Source of the DNA: Verrucomicrobiota bacterium | Lineage (GTDB): Bacteria > Verrucomicrobiota > Verrucomicrobiia > Limisphaerales > JADLHS01 | NCBI GenBank assembly: GCA_029573725.1 | Contig: JAKQDQ010000178.1 | Location: 1-64,000, forward strand | Length of the DNA: 64,000 bases | Direction: 5' to 3' | Shown here: positions 51,074-58,139 of the stretch, one piece after another | Layout of the letters: each line of letters starts with the position of its first letter | How positions within the stretch are numbered: the first letter of the stretch is position 1 | The notes under the pieces: model-generated | The model's input: only the letters and a program-made list of their open reading frames with translations | Told to the model about the DNA's origin: nothing | The model's database searches: none | Translations under genes and position numbers: made by a program

Positions 51074-51130
51074 CCTCAAGCAAACTCCAAATTCTCCCGG
51101 CCGGGGCCCGGCATTCCGCAGGCGACAGCT
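50911..51130 (+). repeat. ~220-bp direct repeat flanking the cassette, left copy
   Basis: It corresponds to 54851-55070 in the same order, including TCACAGCCCGGGCG, CCTCCCAACGGCAGCCGGAA, CACCACCATGACCTCAAGCA and GCATTCCGCAGGCGACAGCT. By eye nearly nine of ten bases agree, with equal overall length. It is the 3' end of a gene plus ~70 bases of the downstream region. Confidence 0.85.
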
Positions 51131-51338
51131 GTAAACAGCATCCCAAAAAACTGAAAAAAGGTCTTGCCTTTTTTTTTTTTGGCGGCGCCATGTTCACGAC
51201 TCACGAAGTATCAGCAGAAGGGACACAAAATGGCATACGCCCATTCACCGAAATCCAGCTTGCGTTCCTGGCGATGGCGGGAGACAAATACCCAGTTACT
51301 TTCCCACGTACAGGCGCGGCAGCCAAGATGCGAAGGTC
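51074..51338. other. non-coding stretch with terminator-like hairpin
   Basis: The stretch lies between the left repeat and the first cassette gene. Apart from the A/T-rich hairpin at 51154-51180 it contains only unconvincing frames; the plus frame ending at 51342 (LAFLAMAGDKYPVTFPRTG) may be decayed coding sequence. Confidence 0.35.
51154..51180 (+). terminator. terminator-like hairpin with 12-T run
   Basis: AAAAAAGG (51154-51161), loop TCTTG, CCTTTTTT (51167-51174), continuing to twelve T in total at 51169-51180. The stem is A/T-rich but long. It would end transcription coming from the prepilin/paralog remnant and so insulate the cassette. Confidence 0.5.
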
Positions 51339-52679
51339 ATGAACCACTTAGGAGACAGTCCTGTGCTTGTGATTCCACCAAAGCTGGATGGCGCATTTCC
51401 CCGTGTGCGCGAATGCCGCCCTAGCAACTCCTCGCACAACGTGAACGGATTGAGAGAGTTTTTGCGAGCTGTGCGATCAGACTGGCAGGGAAGCCCAGCG
51501 ACTGAAGTCGGGTCATCGCTGGAGAAGTTCAGAACAAGGACGTTCCTGGCTTGTGTAAGTTTGAAGGTGCTGTGTTGGTCACTGGTCTTTTTCTCCCAGG
51601 GGCAAATTGCTGGCGCTTCTGAGCCTTATGAAGTGACAGGCCATGTTAGGTTCCGGCACTTTGAGGATGACCGCCCCAAAAACTACAACTTTTCCGTGTT
51701 GGTTGATGGCTGTCGGTGGCGCATTCGTGATACGAACGCTGTGGTTGACGTTTTTGATTTCCAAGAGGTCAGTTGGGATGGGGACCAACTCTACCATTTA
51801 GTTTCACAGCGGTCTCAGATCGAAAGAGCGAATAAATCCGTTAACCACGACTCGCAAAAAGTAACCAATGTTGGGCTGGCCCTGGTGTCACAGACCGAAA
51901 TTCTTCATGATTTGACTTCCCATGAAATTGGCCCGATCTGGCTGATGCTGGCCTCTTCTTGCTATTTCGGCAAGCGAGATACTGGCGACTTGATTGAGCC
52001 GGTGGTGTGTTTCGGCCTCGGCCCAGGCGGACCTTACAGCTTTTGGAAGCATCCGTTCAGGCAGGTTGCGCACTGGCGATTATCACCGTCGTTGCCATTC
52101 CTCCCGGAAGAGGTCTGTTTCTTAGATGATGGCGTGCTCAGGCACCCTGGGAGGGCAGTTGATTTGGGGAGGAGGGCGACTCCATTTGCCAACGGCTTTA
52201 CCAATGCCATCTATTCAGTAGTTGAAAAGACGAACGTGGGCTCGATTATCCTGCCCTCCAGATCCTGCTTGAAAATCAACTCCGTAAACGAAAGCGGTCA
52301 GTTGTGGGTCCTCGCGGAATATATCATCACTGTTGACTCGGTAAGCATTGCTCCAGTGCTGGAAACGTTTATTCCGACCATGGAGGGGAGGACACTTGTT
52401 ACGGACAGCCGCTTCCCCGAGTTGGGACTCTGGACTTATGAAGTGACAAATCGCGAATGGCCTTCCAAGGCAGTGGTGCAGCAATCCAAAGTCTATCGCG
52501 AACAATTGCAGTATGTGGACTCTCAACGTGGCGAAACCCCCACTCAAAGCCGCTCGCGTAAGAGAGTAACGATTTTGGCGATGTTTTGTGCGCTGGGAGC
52601 ATTGCCAATTGTGTGCTTGGCATTGTTGCGCAGCCACAGCAAAAAGAACCGCCCAGCGTATAACGAAGGAAAACCATGA
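51339..52679 (+). CDS. exported tail-anchored protein, paralog A of the cassette
   Basis: Up to 446 residues. A signal-like segment (FLACVSLKVLCWSLVFFSQG QIAGAS) precedes the mature part YEVTGHVRFRHFEDDRPKNY. Then come FSVLVDGCRWRIRD, WLMLASSCYFGKRD, VCFLDDGVLRHPG and GFTNAIYSVVEKTNVGSIIL. A single C-terminal membrane helix ends the protein (VTILAMFCALGALPIVCLAL) with a basic tail. Most stretches align with the protein at 53898. About 80 residues precede the signal segment when ATG 51339 is used, so the true start is probably internal; GTG or another rare start near residue 46 would fit the paralog. No family recognised. The topology suggests a domain facing the periplasm or cell surface. It overlaps the next gene by 4 bases (ATGA). 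Confidence 0.7.
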   Translation: MNHLGDSPVLVIPPKLDGAFPRVRECRPSNSSHNVNGLREFLRAVRSDWQGSPATEVGSSLEKFRTRTFLACVSLKVLCWSLVFFSQGQIAGASEPYEVTGHVRFRHFEDDRPKNYNFSVLVDGCRWRIRDTNAVVDVFDFQEVSWDGDQLYHLVSQRSQIERANKSVNHDSQKVTNVGLALVSQTEILHDLTSHEIGPIWLMLASSCYFGKRDTGDLIEPVVCFGLGPGGPYSFWKHPFRQVAHWRLSPSLPFLPEEVCFLDDGVLRHPGRAVDLGRRATPFANGFTNAIYSVVEKTNVGSIILPSRSCLKINSVNESGQLWVLAEYIITVDSVSIAPVLETFIPTMEGRTLVTDSRFPELGLWTYEVTNREWPSKAVVQQSKVYREQLQYVDSQRGETPTQSRSRKRVTILAMFCALGALPIVCLALLRSHSKKNRPAYNEGKP

Positions 52680-53050
52680 AGCTAAAAACCATACAAAATG
52701 AAAGTATCGTGATGATTGTAACTCTCGGCCTGATCGTGGTTGCACTAAATGTTTACGCAAAATGTGAGGATTATAAACCTAGCAATGACAACACTTATGG
52801 CGCGTGTGGTTGTAGCTACGATGATTTTAAGCCGAAGGGATCGGCATGTACCATTAAGACATTTAGTACGGGGAAAAATGGAACGTGTGACTGCGGTAGC
52901 GGTGGGTGTCAAGATGGGAGTCATTCCGAACTTCTAACTTGGACAGAAACCTCAGGAACTTGTGGCTTGATTGGTTGCAAGACTCGGGGGAGCGGCACAA
53001 CAACCTCAGGAACCGTGAAGATCAAAGTTGCAGGCTGCCCAGGTTCTTGA
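52676..53050 (+). CDS. small secreted cysteine-rich protein
   Basis: 124 residues. N-terminal signal or anchor IVMIVTLGLIVVALNVYAK, then a ~95-residue mature part with ten cysteines: CEDY, GACGCSYDDF, SACTIK, GTCDCGSGGCQDG, GTCGLIGCKT and AGCPGS. The even number suggests five disulfide bonds, formed after export. Gly/Ser/Thr-rich spacers and no hydrophobic core motif fit a secreted structural peptide, toxin-like or pilin-like product; nothing identifies a family. The ATG overlaps the previous stop in ATGA, so it is translated together with paralog A. The MauE-like redox protein gene follows and may supply oxidising equivalents. Confidence 0.75.
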   Translation: MKLKTIQNESIVMIVTLGLIVVALNVYAKCEDYKPSNDNTYGACGCSYDDFKPKGSACTIKTFSTGKNGTCDCGSGGCQDGSHSELLTWTETSGTCGLIGCKTRGSGTTTSGTVKIKVAGCPGS

Positions 53051-53278
53051 ATTGTTGGCGCTTGCCACTCGCTAGAATCGCAAGCGGCTCCAGCGATAGC
53101 GTGCCATCAAAGCCTTGGAATTTCTGACGTGACGCAACCCCAACTTAATGGGCTAGAGCCAAGACCCTGTGATCGTGGGTCTGAAGCCTCCGTGGGGGAA
53201 GGCAGAGTGGCGGTCATGGTTGAGTCCAACTCAAGCCGTGAGAGTTTTGGTGGATAAACCGGATGAGCAAGTCTGATC
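53051..53278. other. intergenic region between the Cys-rich and MauE-like genes
   Basis: 228 bases with no convincing frame, although GC content and codon-like composition are similar to the neighbours. No hairpin with a T-run was found. It may hold a promoter for the MauE-like gene, but I could not identify one. Confidence 0.3.
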
Positions 53279-53799
53279 ATGTCTGAGATCTTTCCAGCGC
53301 CCCGGCCTGAGGGCAGGTCGTGTCCCATCGCTTCAGCTGGGTCCAAGTTCAGCAATTCTGCCGGTGCAATGCTGCTATTGACTGGTGCGGCTAAAGTTTG
53401 GAGTGCATCCGGCAACTCCAAATTCTTGTCCTTGGTGAACCCCATCATCGGCATCAAGTTTGGGCACTTGATCCTGATGGTGGGGATGGTCGAGATCGCG
53501 ATTGCATTGATTTGCTTTTTCGGCAAACGGCAATCTCTGGCGCTCGGGTTGGTGGCCTGGTTGAGCACCAACTTTGTGGTCTATCGCCTCGGCCCGTGGT
53601 GGCTGCATTGGAACAACCATGCAGTTGTCTTGGCAACCTCACGGACGCTCTCCATATCTCTCCGCAAACCGCCGACAACCTCATGAAGGTGGCGCTGGCC
53701 TATCTGCTCATCGGCAGTTATGGGCTGTTGATCTGGCAGTGGCGGAAATCCAAATCGAGGGTAGCGAATGGAGGATTGAAACCGTCGGAGGCCCTTTGA
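53279..53799 (+). pseudogene. MauE/DoxX-like redox-associated membrane protein with a one-base frameshift
   Basis: Frame 1 (53279-~53617) reads SAGAMLLLTGAAKVWSASGN, LVNPIIGIKFGHLILMVGMV, EIAIALICFFGKRQSLALGL and VAWLSTNFVVYRLGPWWLHW. In another frame from ~53617 the natural continuation appears: PCSCLGNLTDALHISPQTAD and NLMKVALAYLLIGSYGLLIW, ending RVANGGLKPSEAL. Joined, this is a ~174-residue four-helix MauE/DoxX protein with the CxC (CSCLG) redox-type motif. One base is missing in AACAACCATGCAGT at 53612-53625, where AACAACCCATGCAGT would restore the frame. It is either a fresh pseudogene, a sequencing or assembly error, or programmed frameshifting. MauE-type proteins are linked to periplasmic disulfide chemistry. 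Confidence 0.75.
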
Positions 53800-53897
53800 A
53801 TACAGAATACGCCCATTGTACGAAGACGGGTCAATTTGCTCCGACCGTTCTGTTCGCTCCAGCAGTATTGTTGTCGAGCGCCGTATTGAAATCAGGC

Positions 53898-55013
53898 ATG
53901 GCGGCGGGCAGCCTGAATTGGAGAATCGCGCCGGTCCTGGTCTTTTGGGTTTTTGTGTGTGGTTTGGCAAACTGCTGGGGACAGGCTTACGAGGTGGTGG
54001 GAACAATTACCTACAGGACTTTCCTGGCCGGCCAGGAGCAGTTTGGCAGCCGGAAAGAATTCAAGGTGAGCGTGAAAGGATGCGACTGGCTAATCCGTGC
54101 GAAGGATTCAGATACCGGCGATTCCGTGGAGATCGGGTTTGAGAACGGGGTTGCGTACAGGCTCAATAGCTTTGCCAAAGCAAATACCAACGTGCTCTCC
54201 GCATTGATCGAGTGGGAAGAAGTGCCCAATGGTGACGGCTCACTGACGGCTTACCTGTGGCTGGCTTTCGCTTCAGCCTGCCATTTCGCACAGATCACAA
54301 ATAAACTTCTAACTCCTGTGTGGATCCTGGATGATCCCAACCTGCGGCATGAGAATTTCAAAATGAGTGCCGAATGGGCCACTGCGGACCAGCCGCCCCA
54401 CCTTCCAACAAGAGTCACTTATTTCAACGATGGGATTTTTCGTGTTTATCACCCCGTGAAAAAGGAGCGCGTTTCGTTCCGGGCGCAGAAGCCGTTCGAT
54501 CAAGGATACGTCAATGCGACCTACGAGGTCTTGCAGCGCACGAATTGTGGAGGGCTGGCCGTGCCCACAGAGTTCGTTTTTACAAGGTATGCGATTCCCA
54601 TCAGCGCGCGAACCAACAGGCAGGATTCCAACCTCAATGTTGCGACCAACCGGAGTAATCTCATGGTTAGAAGTGTGGTCAGGGTGGCGGGTGCCACGGT
54701 GAGCCCGGGAAGCCCGGCTACATCGTTTCGCCCAAGCTTTGCTGCGACATTGACATATATGGATCAGCGATTCGTGCGTTCGAATCCTGGGGCATTGAAC
54801 GTCTTGAACACGATCACGAATGGGAATTGGCCAGAAATTACTCCCGAGTTGGTCCGTAGAGCGGAGATCACAGCCCGGGCGGCGACCTCCCAACGGCAGC
54901 CGGAAAGCGGCCAGAGCAGCAGGGTTCGTTTGGTTTTCGGCCTGGTCGCGCTCGGATTTCCGATCCTGGTATTTTTCTTCCTCAAAAAAAACAAAACCGC
55001 AACACCACCATGA
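53898..55013 (+). CDS. exported tail-anchored protein, paralog B of the cassette
   Basis: 371 residues from ATG 53898 (MAAGSLNWRIAPVLVFWVFV, signal peptide ending near NCWGQA). The mature part is YEVVGTITYRTFLAGQEQFG, FKVSVKGCDWLIRAKDSDTG, LWLAFASACHFAQITN, VTYFNDGIFRVYHP and GYVNATYEVLQRTNCGGLAV, then a Ser/Asn-rich linker and a C-terminal anchor (LVFGLVALGFPILVFFFL) with a basic tail. It is clearly homologous to the product at 51339: same order of motifs, same signal-plus-tail-anchor topology. The open frame extends upstream to 53574 over the MauE-like gene, but that part is the shadow of the other gene. The function is unknown. Confidence 0.75.
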   Translation: MAAGSLNWRIAPVLVFWVFVCGLANCWGQAYEVVGTITYRTFLAGQEQFGSRKEFKVSVKGCDWLIRAKDSDTGDSVEIGFENGVAYRLNSFAKANTNVLSALIEWEEVPNGDGSLTAYLWLAFASACHFAQITNKLLTPVWILDDPNLRHENFKMSAEWATADQPPHLPTRVTYFNDGIFRVYHPVKKERVSFRAQKPFDQGYVNATYEVLQRTNCGGLAVPTEFVFTRYAIPISARTNRQDSNLNVATNRSNLMVRSVVRVAGATVSPGSPATSFRPSFAATLTYMDQRFVRSNPGALNVLNTITNGNWPEITPELVRRAEITARAATSQRQPESGQSSRVRLVFGLVALGFPILVFFFLKKNKTATPP

Positions 55014-55070
55014 CCTCAAGCAAACTCCAAATTCTCCCGGCCGGGGCCGGGCATTCCGCAGGCGACAGCT
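54851..55070 (+). repeat. ~220-bp direct repeat flanking the cassette, right copy
   Basis: It starts inside the last 54 codons of paralog B and extends 57 bases past its stop. It is homologous over the full length to 50911-51130, 3,940 bases upstream. Its final GCATTCCGCAGGCGACAGCT occurs once more in altered form at 55232-55251 (CACACTCCGCAGGCGACAGC). Confidence 0.85.
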
Positions 55071-55431
55071 TTCGATCAGGCCGTGGGAGTCTTTCTGAAA
55101 AGTCGTATTGTCGCGCCAGCCATTCAGGACGGGGTGCGCCCGTCCTCGGGCGCAGCAACGCGGGCAGGTCGGACGGCGTGGAGAAATCGAGAGCGTTCGT
55201 CGGTTGAGCAATACTGTGGTCGGGGACGGCCACACTCCGCAGGCGACAGCTTCAAACGACCGGGCTCAACTTTCTGGACCACTGATGTGTTAGTCCAAGC
55301 ATTGGTTTGAGTTTATGTTTTCCTGCTTTCCTTGTCCATGCCCCGCTCCGGTCGGGGAGCCGCCGCAGTAAAGCCGCGCCGCGCCATGCGTCGGGATTGT
55401 CATCGGGTCCGGATTCGGAGACGATAGAGCC
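55071..55431. other. gene-free stretch between the cassette and the O-antigen-ligase gene
   Basis: It contains a third partial copy of the CCGCAGGCGACAGCTT tail of the flanking repeat (55238-55253) and a short CCCCG...CGGGG hairpin near 55343-55359. I see no gene or terminator. It is probably degenerate repeat sequence. Confidence 0.35.
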
Positions 55432-57882
55432 ATGGCCCGGCGACTCTTCACAGCTTTCGTGCCCGCGGCTTTGGTCGGGCTGGTCTCGGCGGCGCTCTTT
55501 GGCGGATTCCTGACTCATTGCCGGATTGAGTGGCTGCAAATGGTCGCTCGTGAAATTCAGGCGACCTGTCGGGACGCGGGCACGCAGTGGATGGTGGTTG
55601 TTTGCCTGCTGAGTTATCTCGTCACGTTTCTGATTCTGCAGAGGCGATTGCCGGAAAGAGGCCCAGACGGCGCAAACGTAAAACATTCGACACCTCACCC
55701 TGGCCCGCTCCATGAACCGGAGTGCCGATCACCTGATCGGCTCGATTCCAATCCTGATCCGCAACAGCCCGATCCGGAGATCGGCGCTCCGCGTGGTTCC
55801 GGGGGTCAAGGCGCGGACCTGAGCTCGGGGAAATTTCTCCCCGGTCGAGGCGGAGAAGGTGCGCTTTTTTGCCGGCTCATGGTAAATCCTGATTTCTGGC
55901 TGGTCGGGTTGGTGGCGTGGGTGCTGTTGCGGTATGCGGTGGATTACACGAACGCGGCAAAGTCGTTGCAGGTGGTGGTGCTGTTGACGGGGCTCGTGAT
56001 GGGCAAGGGCGTGGCGTTGTGGGTGAGATGGCCGAAACGTCCCCTCACCCTGACCCTCTTCCCATCCGATGGGGAGAGGGTCAGGGTGAGGGGAACATTG
56101 AGCCTGTTGCTTTTCTTGCTTGCCGCGTCCGCACTCTGGCAGCCGGAGTGGGGGATGGAATTTCACTATCGCGGCGTCCGCCGCTGGGAAGGTGTCTGGA
56201 ACAATCCCAACATTTACGGGCTGTTGATGGGCGTGGGTCTGACGTTGGCGACAGGATTGTTGGTTTCAAGTTCCAGGTTCCAAGTTTCAGGTTGTGGCGA
56301 TGCTGCGCGTGGTTTCCTGTCACGCGCGTTGTTGTTCGCCGCAGCGGGTCTATGTTCGTTTGGTCTGCTCAAAAGTTACAGCCGGGGCGCGTGGCTGGGA
56401 ACAGCGGTGGGCATCGGCGTCCTGCTGTGGCACTGGATTCACCGCAGCCCCTCGGAAATGCGCGAAGGAGATGCTTCGACGGTGGCGGTAAACCTCACCG
56501 GGCAACCTTCAAGTCCGCGTGTCGGTTGGGTGTCGCGGTTGAAAGCGCAGTTGCGCTTAAACTGGCTTCCCGGCTCCATCCTCCTGCTCTCCCTTTTCGT
56601 CCTTGGTTTCTGGCAGTTTCGCGACACGGAGTCGCGGTTGGTGCGCCGGGTGTTCTCAGTTGGCAACGTCAACGATTTTTCCTGGCGCAACCGCGTCGCC
56701 GCCTGGGAGGGCGCGGGCCGCATGTTGCGGGCCCGGCCGGTGGTTGGATTTGGTTGGGGACAGGCCGAGGAAGCTTACCGGGAGAAGTATCACGCCGCGC
56801 GCCTGGAGGAAACCGCCGCCATTCAATTGAACGATTATCTAATGCTCGGCATCTCCGCGGGCGTGCCGGCGCTCGGCGGGCTGATCATCTATCTTGCGCT
56901 GGCGCTGAAAGCGGCGGCTCGCGGATTCCAACACCGCGCCCCGGCGCCAGCGGATCATTCGGCGCGCGGCGGTTCCGATCCGCAGCCAACTTTTCCCCAA
57001 AGCGGAAACGGCGGCTCCCCGGTTGAGGCGGAGCGGGGGACGATCCTCGCAGCCATCGCCGTGGCCAGCGCGTCCGTTCTGTTGGTCGGGTTCTGGTTCG
57101 ATGGCGGCCTGTTCAAACTGCCGACGTGCGCGGTGTTCTGGGTTTTGTTGGAACTGGCGCGCGCCTCGCTTCCGAGCCGTTGTCCACCCGCTCCCCGAGC
57201 GCTCGCGAGGAAGCTGGGTGAGGAGCCGCAGCGCCCTCCGCTGTCACCAGCGCCAATCGCCCTGCGCTGGCTGGCCGGAATCGCGGCGCTGCTCGCCATC
57301 GGTCAGACGACGCTGCACCTCGGTCTGCCACGATTCACAGTCGGTCCGCGCACGTTGGCCCTGGCGCGTTCCTGGCTCGTGCCGGCGCGCGAGAAGGCGG
57401 ACTTCGATTTTCTGGCGGCAAAACAAATCTGGTCCGGTCGGCCCCTCCAGGGGTTGCTCGAACACAGCCATCTGGCCAACTACAACCGGCAACTTGTGAA
57501 CTGGCAGGTGGAGGCGACGCTGTATCAGTCGTTCGTGCTGTCGCCGGAAATTGATCCAGCATTCGACGGCGACCTGGATTGGCGGCGGCCATTGTGGGAG
57601 TTTTTCTACCCGCGCATTCGCAAGGAAACGAGCCTGACCGCGGCCGCGGAGACGATCGCCCGGCAGTTGCGTGAACGGGTGAAACCCGGCACGACGGACG
57701 GCCCGCCGGGAACCATCACGGAAATGTGGCGGCACGGGCGCGCGAATGATCGCGGAGCGGAAGCGCTGGCAGTGGCGGCTTCGCGGGCAGTGGGAATCCC
57801 CGCGCGTCTTGCCACCGAGGGGAGGGCCGAGTTTTGGAACGGCGGGGAATGGGAACCAGTGGCCGCGCCACCGCCACCTTGA
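55432..57882 (+). CDS. O-antigen-ligase-like membrane protein with C-terminal transglutaminase-like segment
   Basis: 816 residues with ten or more membrane helices. The Wzy_C-type core includes WEGVWNNPNIYGLLMGVGL, FGLLKSYSRGAWLGTAVGIG, WRNRVAAWEGAGRMLRARPV, VGFGWGQAEEAYREKY and LNDYLMLGISAGVPALGGLI. The C-terminal ~130 residues resemble a transglutaminase-like fold (MWRHGRANDRGAEALAVAAS then RAVGIPARLATEGRAEFWNG). Four hydrophilic inserts break the membrane part: ~84-146 (PHPGPLHEPECRSPDRLDSN...), ~204-219 (PLTLTLFPSDGERVRVRG), ~503-537 and ~580-605. Their DNA looks like dispersed palindromic repeats. Members normally link O-antigen or exopolysaccharide; substrate unknown. The gene lies 418 bases downstream of the cassette, on the same strand. 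Confidence 0.8.
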   Translation: MARRLFTAFVPAALVGLVSAALFGGFLTHCRIEWLQMVAREIQATCRDAGTQWMVVVCLLSYLVTFLILQRRLPERGPDGANVKHSTPHPGPLHEPECRSPDRLDSNPDPQQPDPEIGAPRGSGGQGADLSSGKFLPGRGGEGALFCRLMVNPDFWLVGLVAWVLLRYAVDYTNAAKSLQVVVLLTGLVMGKGVALWVRWPKRPLTLTLFPSDGERVRVRGTLSLLLFLLAASALWQPEWGMEFHYRGVRRWEGVWNNPNIYGLLMGVGLTLATGLLVSSSRFQVSGCGDAARGFLSRALLFAAAGLCSFGLLKSYSRGAWLGTAVGIGVLLWHWIHRSPSEMREGDASTVAVNLTGQPSSPRVGWVSRLKAQLRLNWLPGSILLLSLFVLGFWQFRDTESRLVRRVFSVGNVNDFSWRNRVAAWEGAGRMLRARPVVGFGWGQAEEAYREKYHAARLEETAAIQLNDYLMLGISAGVPALGGLIIYLALALKAAARGFQHRAPAPADHSARGGSDPQPTFPQSGNGGSPVEAERGTILAAIAVASASVLLVGFWFDGGLFKLPTCAVFWVLLELARASLPSRCPPAPRALARKLGEEPQRPPLSPAPIALRWLAGIAALLAIGQTTLHLGLPRFTVGPRTLALARSWLVPAREKADFDFLAAKQIWSGRPLQGLLEHSHLANYNRQLVNWQVEATLYQSFVLSPEIDPAFDGDLDWRRPLWEFFYPRIRKETSLTAAAETIARQLRERVKPGTTDGPPGTITEMWRHGRANDRGAEALAVAASRAVGIPARLATEGRAEFWNGGEWEPVAAPPPP
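56041..56093. repeat. near-perfect palindrome inserted in the O-antigen-ligase-like coding sequence
   Basis: CCCCTCACCCTGACCCTCTT... on the left and its reverse complement on the right form arms of ~25 bp with one T/G mismatch and a loop of at most three bases. It keeps the reading frame and translates as PLTLTLFPSDGERVRVRG. This is the form of a dispersed intergenic REP-like element caught inside a gene, in a loop between membrane helices. Confidence 0.9.
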
Positions 57883-58139
57883 GTCGCCCGACTCTTGTTT
57901 CGCGTTCTCAACCAGCGCTGCAGTGGGATTGGGGAGCGCGCTCTTATGGCCCGCTCGTGCGGACGAAACCAACCGCCCCTTCCGGCCAAGATGGCGTACG
58001 CAACGACATTCGCGAGCCGGGCCGCCGGGTTCAGACTGCGGAGCCACGTTGTTTCGGCAAGCGTGCCCATGGCAAGGCCGCCCGGGGTGACGATGGCGCC
58101 GGTTTGCGCTTCCACCAACGCCCAACCCGGCCCTTGGGC

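Noticed and set aside
54770-54800. GTTCGAATCC resembling a tRNA T-arm
   Set aside because: It lies in the coding sequence of paralog B; no acceptor stem or anticodon arm can be drawn around it.
57606-58118. minus-strand frame with LVEAQTGAIVTPGGLAMGTL-like N-terminus
   Set aside because: The first ~60 residues look protein-like, but most of it is antisense to the O-antigen-ligase-like gene and no start, family or partner could be supported.
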